DNA from: Pseudomonadota bacterium | GTDB taxonomy: Bacteria; Pseudomonadota; Alphaproteobacteria; Rhizobiales; Devosiaceae | DNA: 33,015 bases | NCBI GenBank assembly: GCA_023431205.1 | Contig: JAEYXQ010000135.1 | Location: forward strand, 1-33,015 | Reading direction: 5' to 3' | Part shown: positions 7,573-16,767 of the stretch, piece after piece | Numbering within the stretch: position 1 is the stretch's first letter | How the letters are laid out: each line of letters begins with the position of its first letter | The notes under the pieces: model-generated | Database searches by the model: none | Told to the model about the DNA's origin: nothing | Seen by the model: only the letters and a program-made list of their open reading frames with translations | Made by a program: the position numbers and the translations under genes

Positions 7573-8547
7573 CTAGAAGTCGAACTTGACCATGCGAACC
7601 ATCACGAACACGCCCATGGCCAGCATCAGGGCGGAAGCACCGAGGCAGATCATCCCGATCGGCGTGGTAAACAGCGGCTGCAGGTAGGTGGGCGACATGA
7701 TGCTCACCAGCGTGGCCACCACGAACGGCAACGAACCGATGATGCCGGCCGAGGCCTTGGCCTCGGAGGACATGGCCTTGACCTTGAGCTTCATCTTCTT
7801 GCGGTTGCGCAGCACGCGCGCGAGGTTGCCCAAGGCTTCCGACAGGTTGCCGCCCGCCTGCTGTTGCACCGAGATCACCACGACGAAGAAATTGACCTCC
7901 GGCAGCGGCACCCGCTCCAGCAGGACCTGCACTGCCTCGGTCATGGACAGGCCGAACGCCTGCTGATCAAGGACGCGACCGAACTCGGACCTCACCGGTT
8001 CCCTGGCATCGCGCGCCACGAGACGAACGGTGTCGTTGAGCGGCAAGCCGGTCTTCACACCGCGTACAATCGCCTCCACGGCGTTCGGAAGTTCGTCGAG
8101 GAACCGATCCTGGTAGCGGCGGCGGCGGAAGTTCAGGTACATGCGCGGCAGCACATAAGCCCCCGCGAGCGCGAAGATCGCGGCGAAGAACCACGGGACC
8201 TGCACCAGGACCAGCACCAGGAAGGCGACGATCCCGAAGATCACCGAGTTGCGAATGAACTTGCGCGGCGCCGTGGAAAGGCCAGCCTGGAAGATCAACT
8301 GCGTCAGGGTCAGCCGTTTGCGGGCGTTGAGGGCGTCAGACTGCTGCTTGAGGGCCTTCTGAACGTTGCGGCGACGCTCTTCGCGGGTCCGGGTCGCGCT
8401 GGCTTCGAGTCGATTGGCGCGCAGATCGCCCTGAAACTGCTGCATCCGCTTCTTGGCCCGGTTCGAGCCGAAGGCAGACGGCACCAGCGCGTATCCGGCG
8501 GCACCGACGGTGAGCATTGCGAGCAGGGCGACGAGCAGCGCGGTCAT
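7573..8547 (-). CDS. tadB: Tad pilus inner-membrane platform protein TadB
   Basis: A 324-residue type II secretion F-family membrane protein, partner of TadC. An N-terminal helix (MTALLVALLAMLTVGAAG) is followed by a basic cytoplasmic stretch, a membrane pair around residues 95-130 (FGIVAFLVLVLVQVPWFFAAIF), the GspF domain with LPNAVEAIVRGVKTGLPLND and VQQQAGGNLSEALGNLARVLRNR, and C-terminal helices. The frame is open upstream to 8604, but the ATG at 8545-8547 is preferred: it starts with the expected membrane helix and lies four bases after the cpaF stop codon, which suggests translational coupling. Order cpaF-tadB-tadC is as in other tad loci. Confidence 0.93.
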   Translation of the reverse strand: MTALLVALLAMLTVGAAGYALVPSAFGSNRAKKRMQQFQGDLRANRLEASATRTREERRRNVQKALKQQSDALNARKRLTLTQLIFQAGLSTAPRKFIRNSVIFGIVAFLVLVLVQVPWFFAAIFALAGAYVLPRMYLNFRRRRYQDRFLDELPNAVEAIVRGVKTGLPLNDTVRLVARDAREPVRSEFGRVLDQQAFGLSMTEAVQVLLERVPLPEVNFFVVVISVQQQAGGNLSEALGNLARVLRNRKKMKLKVKAMSSEAKASAGIIGSLPFVVATLVSIMSPTYLQPLFTTPIGMICLGASALMLAMGVFVMVRMVKFDF

Positions 8548-8551
8548 GGTC

Positions 8552-10042
<1,491 letters not shown>

Positions 10043-10065
10043 GGATAGTCAGTCCTCTGGTGGGG

Positions 10066-11334
10066 TCAGGCCCGCTTCCGGAACAGCGAACCCAGCCTGA
10101 GACCGCTGGAGCGGCCGCCGGCCTGACCGGCCTGGCGGCCGGTGACATGCAGGCCGATGGACCGGTAGATGTCGTTGATCTTGTTGTTGGCGGAGACCTC
10201 GGCGATCATCTGGCCGTTGTTGGCGGCGGTGCCGAACAGCGCCGCATCGAAGCCAATGGTGCCCAGGAGCTGGCACTCGATGGAACTGGCGAACTCGGCC
10301 GGCGTGATCTCCGGCCGGCGCGGCATGTTCACCTGGTTCAGCACCAGGCAGGGCGCGTTCTCCGTGGGCCGGAGAGCCTTGAGGGTGTCCGACAGGTTCT
10401 TGGCGTTGCGCAAGTTGGCGAGGTCCGGCTCGGCGACGATGACGATTTCGTCCACCGCCGCCACGGTGTGGCGCAGCCAGCCCGTCCAGATGTGCGGCAG
10501 GTCCAGCACCACCACGGGCATGGCGTTCTGGCTGATCTCCACCACCTGCTCGAATTCGCGCTCATCGAAATCATAGGTGCGATCGAGGGTGACCGGGGCG
10601 GTCAACAGGCTGATATGGCTCGCAGCCTTGCTCATCAGCCGGTCCAGCATGGTCTGGTCGACCTTCTGGTTGGCGAGGATAGCGTCGGCGAGACCGTGCG
10701 GCGGGTCCTGGTTGAAGTTGAGGCCGGCCGTACCGAAGGCAAGATCCATGTCGAGGATCAGCGTGTCCTGGCGCAGCGCGCTGGCGATGGCCCAGGCAAC
10801 GTTGTGCGCCACCGTCGATCCACCTGCCCCACCCTTTGCCGACAGAAACGCGATGGTGCGGCCGATCGGGGCCGCGTTTTCGGACGCGAACAGCTCGGTG
10901 ATGGCGGCCACGATCTGGGGGGCGGTGGCCGGCAGGACGATGTACTCGGAGACGCCCGAACGGATCAGTTCGCGGTAAAGCTGCACGTCATTGACGTGGC
11001 CCAGCACGACGACGCGGGTCGAGGCGTCACACACTTCGGCGAGCCGCTCAAGTTCGGCCGGGATCTGCTCCGGCGACAGCGAGGTCTCGACGATCACGAG
11101 GTTGGGCGTCGGGTTCGCCTTGTAGGTCTCGATGGCGCCGTCGATGCCACCATTGTGGGTAGTAAGAGCCACCTTGGACATGCGGCGGTCATGAACCGCG
11201 CTTTCCACCAGTTGCGCCGTCTGCGAGTTCTCGCAGAACGCCTGAATGGTGATGCGGGGCACGAGCCGGGCACCGGAGGCGATCTCGGCCGCAGGCTCTT
11301 CCACCTTGGGGGTCTCGGGTGTGAGGAAACTCAT
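10066..11334 (-). CDS. cpaE: Tad pilus assembly protein CpaE (TadZ-like)
   Basis: A 422-residue protein with two parts: a response-regulator-like receiver fold (about 25-150, with VVVLGHVNDVQLYRELI and GVSEYIVLPA) and a ParA/MinD-type ATPase (about 155-400). CpaE/TadZ places the Tad machine at the cell pole. The deviant Walker A is AKGGAGGST: the signature Lys is kept, but the usual P-loop Lys is Gly. CpaE proteins commonly vary here, so ATP hydrolysis cannot be assumed. LILDMDLAFGTAG is the switch region. The C-terminus is Gly/Arg-rich. It begins 35 bp after the cpaC stop codon, leaving no room for the cpaD gene usually found there. Confidence 0.93.
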   Translation of the reverse strand: MSFLTPETPKVEEPAAEIASGARLVPRITIQAFCENSQTAQLVESAVHDRRMSKVALTTHNGGIDGAIETYKANPTPNLVIVETSLSPEQIPAELERLAEVCDASTRVVVLGHVNDVQLYRELIRSGVSEYIVLPATAPQIVAAITELFASENAAPIGRTIAFLSAKGGAGGSTVAHNVAWAIASALRQDTLILDMDLAFGTAGLNFNQDPPHGLADAILANQKVDQTMLDRLMSKAASHISLLTAPVTLDRTYDFDEREFEQVVEISQNAMPVVVLDLPHIWTGWLRHTVAAVDEIVIVAEPDLANLRNAKNLSDTLKALRPTENAPCLVLNQVNMPRRPEITPAEFASSIECQLLGTIGFDAALFGTAANNGQMIAEVSANNKINDIYRSIGLHVTGRQAGQAGGRSSGLRLGSLFRKRA

Positions 11335-11369
11335 CCGTCAAGAACTCCTGGGCCGGGGGCCCCAATGCC

Positions 11370-12788
11370 TTAGTCGAGTACGAAGCCAATCTGGCCGCTG
11401 AAGCTGCCGCGCATGTCGCCGCTGCCGGCGACGCCGTAGATCTTTTCGATCTTGCCGAGGAAAATCCCCTCGGCGTCGTTAGCGGCAACCGACGTGTCAG
11501 TCGGGACAGGGATGGTGCCGGCCGGGCTGGGCTGTACCAGGTACGGCGTGACCAGGATCACCAGCTCGGTCTGCTGCGTCTGGAAATCGCGCGAGCGGAA
11601 CAGCGCACCCAGGATCGGGATGTCGCCGAGGCCAGGGAACTGGTCGATCTGCTGGCGGGTGGATTCCTGCAGCAGGCCGCCGATGGCGAGCGTTGTCCCC
11701 GCGGGAAGCTCTACAGAGGTTGCCGCCTGGCGCTTGGTCAGCGAACCGCTGGTCTGCGGTTCCGACACCGAAGTGTTGACGGCTAGGGACACCATGCCGT
11801 TGGCACGCACGACTGGAGTGAACGCCAGTTCCACGCCATAGGGGCGGAATACGACCGTCTGGTTGCCGAGATTGTCGGTGGTGGCGTAGGGGATTTCTCC
11901 ACCGGCAAGGAACGTGGCTTCCTGGCCGGAGATTGCCGTCAGTGTTGGCTGTGCCAGCACACGCAGGCCTCCGCGGGTCTCCAGCGCCCGTATTGCGGCG
12001 TTGATGTTGAGATCCCCGATCCCGATACCCGTGGCGTTCAAGCCGTTGGAGGTGCTGAGTCCGGCCGCGGTGACGTTGTTGTTAAAGCTGAGATTGACGT
12101 TGCCGACGCTGAGGGCGCCGGACAGATTGATGCCGAACTGCTTGGCGACGTCGCGCTGAACCTCCGACACCGTGACCTGCAGCATGACCTGCTGCGGGCC
12201 GATCACCCGGATCAGGCTTCCGGCGCCGTCGCTGCCGGACAGGTCTGCGGCCAGTGACTCGGCCACGGCCTTGTCCTCGGCCGTGAGCACCGTACCGGTC
12301 AGAACGAAATGGGTGGCGCCGTCGATGGCTCGGTCAGATAGAGCCTCGACCTGGATGTTGGACCCGGGGATGACCCGCGCCAGCGTCGCCTCAAGGGCGG
12401 AACCGAGTTCCGAGGCGGCCTGCAAGACCTTGACGTCGAGGACAGCCATGGTGCGCCCGGCATCGTCGAGGAAGATGACGTTGGTGGTGCCTTCCGCCAG
12501 CCCCTGCAATATGGCGCGGGTGCGGGTCCGCATGATCCCGGCGGCAATGGAGGGCTGCGATACGATGACTTCGGACACACCCGCCGGAAGGTCGATCAGC
12601 ATCGACTTGTTGATCTCGATCTGGACCGGACGAGTGGCGCCGTAGGACGCTGGTGTGATCGTGAGCTGCGCCTCCGACACCCCGGCCCAGGCCGGGGTGA
12701 CGAGCGATAGGGACCCGGCGACCATCAGGATCGCCATGATGGTGCTGAACCGGCGGTGCATGCGAGTGCTGGCTGGTCTCGAGAGCAT
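11370..12788 (-). CDS. cpaC: Tad pilus outer-membrane secretin CpaC (RcpA)
   Basis: A 472-residue secretin forming the outer-membrane channel of the Flp pilus. A signal peptide ends at about TPAWAG. A pilus N-terminal domain follows (about 50-120, QIEINKSMLIDLP...VIVSQPSIA...GLAEGTTNVIFLDDAG), then a BON-like segment, then the secretin domain with LQVTVSEVQRDVAKQFG, LAQPTLTAISGQEATFLAGG and the signature PGLGDIPILGALFRS...TELVILVTPYLV. I chose the ATG at 12786-12788, with AGGTG six bases upstream; a GTG at 12797 directly abuts the cpaB stop. The N-domain resembles the stand-alone protein encoded at 15015-15464. Confidence 0.95.
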   Translation of the reverse strand: MLSRPASTRMHRRFSTIMAILMVAGSLSLVTPAWAGVSEAQLTITPASYGATRPVQIEINKSMLIDLPAGVSEVIVSQPSIAAGIMRTRTRAILQGLAEGTTNVIFLDDAGRTMAVLDVKVLQAASELGSALEATLARVIPGSNIQVEALSDRAIDGATHFVLTGTVLTAEDKAVAESLAADLSGSDGAGSLIRVIGPQQVMLQVTVSEVQRDVAKQFGINLSGALSVGNVNLSFNNNVTAAGLSTSNGLNATGIGIGDLNINAAIRALETRGGLRVLAQPTLTAISGQEATFLAGGEIPYATTDNLGNQTVVFRPYGVELAFTPVVRANGMVSLAVNTSVSEPQTSGSLTKRQAATSVELPAGTTLAIGGLLQESTRQQIDQFPGLGDIPILGALFRSRDFQTQQTELVILVTPYLVQPSPAGTIPVPTDTSVAANDAEGIFLGKIEKIYGVAGSGDMRGSFSGQIGFVLD

Positions 12789-12797
12789 GTGTTGCAC

Positions 12798-13709
12798 CTA
12801 TTGTGGCACTTGGGCCGGTTCGAAGGGCACGGGAGCAGGCACAGCCGGGCTCTGCCCTATCTGCGGCAAGGGGGTGACGGACGTGTTGGCGAGCGACGTG
12901 CCGGACAGGACGGCCTGCTCGCGCCCGAACCGGATCAGGCGTACGGTCTGGTTGGACGGGAGGGGCTCATTCGTCTTCTTGAAATCCACCACGGACCGAA
13001 GCGTTAGGCTGAGTTGGCCACGCATGGAGGCATTGATCAGCGTCTCGGCCTGGGACGGGGTGAGTTCGAGCGTGGCGATGGTGTCGCCGGTAAAGGTTTG
13101 CGGCTGCGGCGCTACCTGACCCGAGGGGTCCTCGGCACCGCTGCTGGTGCCGAGTTCACCCAGGCGCTGACCAATGGCCAACACCCGGACATTGGCCAGG
13201 ATCAGTTCCGACTGCTGCCCGCTCGGGGTCTCGGAAGTCAGCACCACATCGACATGGTCGTTAGGGACCACAAAGCCGCCGGCGCTCGACACGGCAGTCA
13301 CGCCGACGGAAACGCCACGCATGCCTTCGGACAGCACTGCCGATAGGTACCCCTGGTCGGCCCGCACCAGCTTGGCCTCGCGGATCGGCTCACCGGGGAA
13401 AATCTCGAAACGCGCCACCGCGCCGGTCAACTCGACCGGCGCGTCCGGCATGGCCGCAACGGTCACGTATTCGGCGCGCAACGCTCCTTGCGGCCACTCC
13501 TGCCACTCCACGGCTGCGGGGTTGAGCCGCTCCCCAACGCCGATCGGGGTTTTCGCCACGAGGACCTGGGTGGTGACCTCTTCCACCACGCGCGGGGTGG
13601 TGTCTGCCTGTTCAACCGGGGGCGGCGCTGACCCGCGCGTGACGAGGAAAGCAGCAAGACCGCCGGCGATCAGAGCCACAAGCAACAGGATGAGACGCGC
13701 CGGCTTCAT
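12798..13709 (-). CDS. cpaB: Tad pilus assembly protein CpaB (RcpC)
   Basis: A 303-residue periplasmic protein anchored by one N-terminal helix (about residues 4-25, ARLILLLVALIAGGLAAFLV). A SAF domain lies at about 50-115 (TQVLVAKTPIGVGERLNPAAVEWQEWP), followed by the CpaB/RcpC domain with ARFEIFPGEPI, RGVSVGVTAVSSAGGFVVPNDHVDVVLT and ATLELTPSQAETLINASMRGQLSLTLRS. RcpC/CpaB works with the secretin and may contact peptidoglycan (family knowledge). It ends immediately before cpaC. Because 195 bp with several dyads separate it from cpaA, it may be the first gene of its own transcript cpaB-cpaC-cpaE-cpaF-tadB-tadC. Confidence 0.93.
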   Translation of the reverse strand: MKPARLILLLVALIAGGLAAFLVTRGSAPPPVEQADTTPRVVEEVTTQVLVAKTPIGVGERLNPAAVEWQEWPQGALRAEYVTVAAMPDAPVELTGAVARFEIFPGEPIREAKLVRADQGYLSAVLSEGMRGVSVGVTAVSSAGGFVVPNDHVDVVLTSETPSGQQSELILANVRVLAIGQRLGELGTSSGAEDPSGQVAPQPQTFTGDTIATLELTPSQAETLINASMRGQLSLTLRSVVDFKKTNEPLPSNQTVRLIRFGREQAVLSGTSLANTSVTPLPQIGQSPAVPAPVPFEPAQVPQ

Positions 13710-13761
13710 GCCAATACTCCGGTCAACTCACGGACGGTAAGGCCCGATTTCACCGGAGGCA

Positions 13762-13817
13762 CTTTGGAGCCAAAGGGTCAAAGTTTGGTTAACCGCGTGT
13801 TTGCAGCCGCGGTTAAC
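13762..13817. promoter_or_regulatory. Dyad symmetries upstream of cpaB
   Basis: Two inverted repeats are seen directly. GTTAACCGCG (13788-13797) and CGCGGTTAAC (13808-13817) are perfect 10-bp arms around 10 bases, with TTAA in each arm. CTTTGG-AG-CCAAAG lies at 13762-13775, nearer the gene. The right TTAA is followed after seven bases by TGAA, a 7 of 8 match to a CtrA box. They sit 53-108 bp before the cpaB start, where an operator would be expected. The protein that binds is not known. Confidence 0.5.
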
Positions 13818-13861
13818 AACTCCTGAATTTCATTCAATTTGCATCAACTCGGCGCAACCAC

Positions 13862-13887
13862 GAAAAGTCGCGGCGGATACTTGCCGC
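13862..13887 (-). terminator. Possible weak terminator after cpaA
   Basis: On the minus strand, GCGGC and GCCGC form a 5-bp stem with an 8-base loop, followed by GACTTTTCG. It starts 18 bp after the cpaA stop. Short stem and short T-run, so low confidence. Confidence 0.3.
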
Positions 13888-13904
13888 AGCCCGGTCTTGC
13901 CCGC

Positions 13905-14405
13905 CTAGTGGGAGAGCAGCTGGAAAATCGATGAATTCGAGTAGGTGAGCAGGCCCGCAGCAGCGAGGGCGACGCCATAGGGCACTCCGCTCTTCTTGTC
14001 GTGCAGGCGTTCGAGCCAGTGCCAGCGGGCCAACATGGGCGTCAACGGCATGCCACGCAGGGTCAGGATCGCCAGGGTCAGCAATCCGCCCAGGAAAGCG
14101 GCATAGACGAGATAGGGCAGCGTCAGGCCAAAGCCGAGCCAAAGCGTCGTTGCCGCCGCCAGCTTAGCATCTCCACCGCCAATCCAGCCGAAGGCGAAGA
14201 AGGCGAACCCCACGGCGAGGACGATCAGCGCGGCCGTGACGTGCATGGCGACCTGCTGCAGCGGCAGGTTCACCGCCAAGGCGATGATGAAGAAGCCGGC
14301 TACCAGAATCATGACCAGGCGATTGGAAATTCGCATGGTCAGCAGGTCGGAGGAGGCCGCAAAGGCCATCGCGAAGGGGAAGAAAAACAAAGCCAGTGTC
14401 GACAT
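13905..14405 (-). CDS. cpaA: Prepilin peptidase CpaA (TadV)
   Basis: A 166-residue polytopic type IV prepilin peptidase that cleaves the Flp pilin and probably the TadE-like pseudopilins. It is an inner-membrane aspartyl protease. Both catalytic aspartates are visible: SSDLLTMRISN near residue 18 and the GGGDAKL motif near residue 80. It lacks the N-terminal methyltransferase region of PilD, which is normal for TadV/CpaA. The frame is open up to 14561, but residues before MSTLALFFFPFAMA are Pro/Arg-rich and unlike the family, and cover the flp terminator, so the ATG at 14403-14405 is chosen. It lies 118 bp after flp, beyond a terminator-like hairpin, so it is probably expressed below the pilin. 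Confidence 0.93.
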   Translation of the reverse strand: MSTLALFFFPFAMAFAASSDLLTMRISNRLVMILVAGFFIIALAVNLPLQQVAMHVTAALIVLAVGFAFFAFGWIGGGDAKLAAATTLWLGFGLTLPYLVYAAFLGGLLTLAILTLRGMPLTPMLARWHWLERLHDKKSGVPYGVALAAAGLLTYSNSSIFQLLSH

Positions 14406-14460
14406 GGCACTCGCACTCCGGCGCAACACCGGAACTATAGGCTCGGTATGCTTAAGGATT

Positions 14461-14495
14461 GGAAAACAAGAAAGGGGAGGCGCTGCCCCCCCTTT
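14461..14495 (-). terminator. Terminator-like hairpin between flp and cpaA
   Basis: On the minus strand AAAGGGG and CCCCTTT form a stem (14489-14495 and 14471-14477) closing an 11-base GC-rich loop, followed by CTTGTTTTCC. It starts 28 bp after the flp stop codon. Partial termination here would give more pilin mRNA than assembly-gene mRNA. Confidence 0.7.
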
Positions 14496-14523
14496 GATCT
14501 CTGCAGTGCAGCCGCTGTTCCGA

Positions 14524-14703
14524 TCAGGTGGTCGGAACGGTGACCCGCAGGCGGTTGGCAATACCGTTGAACAGGGTGCCGAGGTTGCCGCCGAGCAGAC
14601 TGGCGGCAGTGATGATGGCGACAGAGATGAGGGCGGCGATCAGGCCGTATTCGATGGCGGTCGCGCCGGACTCGTCCTGCGCGAAACGTGCGAAGATGTT
14701 CAT
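14524..14703 (-). CDS. flp: Flp-family type IVb major pilin
   Basis: A 59-residue small pilin. The sequence shows a short basic leader, MNIFARFAQDESG, then the Flp motif with ATAIEYGLIAALISVAIITA, containing the Glu-Tyr pair typical of Flp pilins at about residues 18-19, and a short hydrophilic end, GTLFNGIANRLRVTVPTT. Cleavage by CpaA would occur after the Gly at residue 13. Pilin subunits polymerise into the tight-adherence pilus for surface attachment. The ATG at 14701-14703 has GGAG seven bases upstream. It is the first gene of the minus-strand tad cluster and has the longest upstream regulatory region in the window. Only one flp copy is visible. Confidence 0.95.
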   Translation of the reverse strand: MNIFARFAQDESGATAIEYGLIAALISVAIITAASLLGGNLGTLFNGIANRLRVTVPTT

Positions 14704-15014
14704 TTCCAGGCTCCAATTACGTCATAAGCTGACGGCATCGTTCGACACGTGATACGTCGAACAGTGGCGACGCTAGGCACCAGGGATTGAGATTGCGTTA
14801 ATCTTGGAGCTCGTCACAGGAGGGAATTGCATCAAACTTTATCGATTCCAAGTATTCTATTAGCTCGCACCGAAGAACTAGAGCAGTAAATTCTTTTCTT
14901 ATCTTCACCAATACAGGGACGAACAACGTAACCCAACGATCTCGCGCATTTGCGGTTTGTTCACCATTTTCCCACAAGATTCCTGGGCGTCGTTCGCCGT
15001 TCGGGGACAGGTCC
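14704..15014. promoter_or_regulatory. Divergent AT-rich regulatory region between flp and the secretin N-domain gene
   Basis: This 311-bp stretch has no credible gene and is clearly more AT-rich than its surroundings (especially 14790-14960). For flp, a candidate promoter on the minus strand is TTAACG (14795-14800), 17 bases, then CCTAG near 14773-14777. The same TTAA starts TTAA-N7-TCAA (14787-14801), a 7 of 8 CtrA-box match, placed over the -35 as in known CtrA-activated promoters. Just downstream lies an imperfect dyad TTCGAC-N9-GTCGAA (14741-14761), 38-58 bp before the flp start. I could not pick a convincing promoter for the plus-strand gene. The motifs are seen; their functions are inference. 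Confidence 0.45.
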
Positions 15015-15464
15015 ATGCGTATCCCACTTACCATATTCATCGCCGCTGCATTGTTCAGCGCCTCACCCACGGCGCCAGCTCGTGCCCAGGATGGTGGCCC
15101 AATTACCGTGAACGTGAACATGGCCCGCGTACTTCGGATCAACGCGCCGGCTGCAACGGTGATCATCGGAAATCCGGGGGTGGCGGACGTCACCATCCAG
15201 GATCCGCAGACACTCGTGCTGACCGGCAAGAGCTATGGGCAGACGAACCTGATCATCCTCGACACGGCCGGCCAGCCGATTGCCGACACGCTGATCGAAG
15301 TTGCGCAACTGGCGGCCGGTACGGTGACTGTATACCAGGGCCAGACCCGCACCAGCCTCGCCTGCGCCCCGATCTGCCAGCCCACGATCACTCTGGGTGA
15401 CGACGGCAACTTCTCGGCAAATGTCCTGGCCTCGTCGCAGTTGGTGCAACAAGCAGCAAACTGA
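15015..15464 (+). CDS. Secreted stand-alone pilus-assembly/secretin N-terminal domain protein
   Basis: A 149-residue protein with a signal peptide (cleavage about ARA|Q, residues 23-25), so it is periplasmic. Residues about 28-100 match the pilus N-terminal domain of CpaC secretins: ITVNVNMARVLRINAPAATV, IGNPGVADVTIQ, LVLTGKSYGQTNLIILDTAGQPI. The secretin barrel is absent. The last 45 residues contain two cysteines (LACAPIC), which could form a disulfide, and then run out hydrophilic. Known relatives are annotated only as pilus assembly N-terminal domain proteins, often near TadE genes. It could bind the CpaC N-ring or modulate secretin gating (inference). It is 105 bp before tadE and diverges from flp. 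Confidence 0.8.
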   Translation: MRIPLTIFIAAALFSASPTAPARAQDGGPITVNVNMARVLRINAPAATVIIGNPGVADVTIQDPQTLVLTGKSYGQTNLIILDTAGQPIADTLIEVAQLAAGTVTVYQGQTRTSLACAPICQPTITLGDDGNFSANVLASSQLVQQAAN

Positions 15465-15506
15465 TCAGCAGACCAGACTGCGCTGTTCGGCAATTGGGTG
15501 ACCGCC

Positions 15507-15537
15507 CCTAACGTTCGGTTAGCCCACTGCTGTTAGG
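15507..15537. repeat. Nested CTAAC/GTTAG dyads between the N-domain gene and tadE
   Basis: CTAAC-GTTCG-GTTAG (15508-15522) is a perfect 5-bp dyad. CCTAAC (15507-15512) can instead pair with GTTAGG (15532-15537). It lies 33-63 bp before the tadE ATG. It may be an operator or an mRNA switch between two small hairpins; no T-run is present. Confidence 0.3.
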
Positions 15538-15569
15538 CTGTGCGGCGATCAACCTACGAACACGGGCTC

Positions 15570-16127
15570 ATGGCGCAGCGACGCAGATCCATGATCGACT
15601 GGCTTAAAAGGTGCTCCGTGCGCCTGGTGCGCAACGAGTCGGGGGTCACTGCCATCGAGTTCGGGCTGCTGGCCCTGCCCTTCTTTGCCGTCATCGGCGC
15701 GATACTCGAAACCTCGGCAATGTTCATCTCCAGCCAGGTCCTGGAGAGTGCGCTGCAGGATTCGAGCCGGCTTATTCGTACCGGCCAGACGCAGGCCGGG
15801 TTCACGCTCACAACTTTCCGAGCGGACATGTGCAGCCGGACCTATGGCCTGTTCGGCGACTGCAGCGGCATCTTCATCGAGGTCCGTCCGATCGGGGATT
15901 TCGGATCGGCAGCAGTGACCGCACCGGTCAACGTCGCCTGCACTGCGAGTTGCACCTGGACCAGAGCGCAGCAGTTTGACGACGGCGGCCCCAACCTGGT
16001 GATGATGGCACAGGCCTATTTCCGTTGGCAGACGATCGTCGGTCTGGATCTGGGCTTCAACAACCTCGGTGACGGCCGCCGCCTCCTTGGCAGCATCACG
16101 GTGTTCCAGAACGAGCCGTTCGGATGA
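15570..16127 (+). CDS. tadE: TadE-like pseudopilin
   Basis: A 185-residue minor pilin-like protein of the Tad system. After a basic cytoplasmic start comes the TadE motif, ESGVTAIEFGLLALPFFAVIGAILETS (about residues 25-50), which contains the prepilin-peptidase-type cleavage zone and Glu of pseudopilins. The rest is periplasmic and holds four cysteines (CSRTYGLFGDC, then ACTASC), probably two disulfides. It should be processed by CpaA and help initiate or stabilise the Flp pilus. The reading frame opens with a GTG at 15540; the ATG at 15570 or 15591 is more plausible, and 15570 is given. The stop overlaps the next start as ATGA. Confidence 0.85.
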   Translation: MAQRRRSMIDWLKRCSVRLVRNESGVTAIEFGLLALPFFAVIGAILETSAMFISSQVLESALQDSSRLIRTGQTQAGFTLTTFRADMCSRTYGLFGDCSGIFIEVRPIGDFGSAAVTAPVNVACTASCTWTRAQQFDDGGPNLVMMAQAYFRWQTIVGLDLGFNNLGDGRRLLGSITVFQNEPFG

Positions 16128-16699
16128 CCTGGCGCCTGCGGCACATGCGAGACCTTTTGCGTCGCTTTGCCAAGGGCGACCGGGCTACGGCAGCTATAGA
16201 GTTCGCCCTGGTGTTCCCGATCATGCTTGCCCTCTATGTCGGGACGGTCGAGGGCGGAGCGCTGATTACCGTCGACCGCAAAGTCCAGTCCGTTGCGGGC
16301 GCGGTGGGCGATCTGGTCGCCCGATCCAACGAAAACATCGCTGTCAGCCGCCTGACCGACTTTTTCCGGGCCGCCGGCGGGATCATGATCCCCTATTCGT
16401 CCACGCCCCTCATCCAGAGGGTCACCCTGGTCGAGGTTCGCCCGGACCTGACCACGCGGGTGGACTGGTGCCGCCAGTATGCCAACGGCGTCATGACGAC
16501 CTGCTCCGTGTATCCCGCAGAATCGAGCTTCACCCTGCCCGCAGACCTCGTCAACCTGGCGCGGAGCCAGTACGTGGTCGTGTCCGAGGCCAGCTACTCC
16601 TACACGCCCATCGCTCGACTGGTGATCACACAGCCCGTGAACCTGTTCCGGCGAAACTTCTACATGCCGCGTTTCGGGGGCAACATCCGCCTTCCGTAA
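16124..16699 (+). CDS. Second TadE/TadF-like pseudopilin
   Basis: A 191-residue protein starting in an ATGA overlap with tadE, so the two are translationally coupled. The N-terminus has the same design: basic leader, then GDRATAAIEFALVFPIMLALYVGTVEGGALIT (about residues 18-50), a TadE-type pseudopilin helix. The periplasmic part includes VQSVAGAVGDLVAR, a pattern common in TadE/TadF and TadG-like Flp pilus proteins, two cysteines (DWCRQY and TTCSVY), and a hydrophobic C-terminal third. It is too short for TadG and lacks a von Willebrand domain. In this place tadF is expected, but the sequence does not separate TadE from TadF clearly. Confidence 0.8.
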   Translation: MTWRLRHMRDLLRRFAKGDRATAAIEFALVFPIMLALYVGTVEGGALITVDRKVQSVAGAVGDLVARSNENIAVSRLTDFFRAAGGIMIPYSSTPLIQRVTLVEVRPDLTTRVDWCRQYANGVMTTCSVYPAESSFTLPADLVNLARSQYVVVSEASYSYTPIARLVITQPVNLFRRNFYMPRFGGNIRLP

Positions 16700-16767
16700 G
16701 CTGGAGCCGCGGCTTGCACCGCCGGTTCGGTCATGCCACAAGCCGGCGCACCCTTGTCGAGGCTCCC

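Noticed and set aside
10066..11334. Missing P-loop Lys in CpaE (AKGGAGGST)
   Set aside because: CpaE proteins commonly vary at this place while keeping the signature Lys, so it is not evidence of inactivation.
14798..15229. 143-codon minus-strand frame through the flp upstream region
   Set aside because: Half of it is antisense to the secretin N-domain gene; the AT-rich half is better explained as promoter DNA, and no family pattern is seen.
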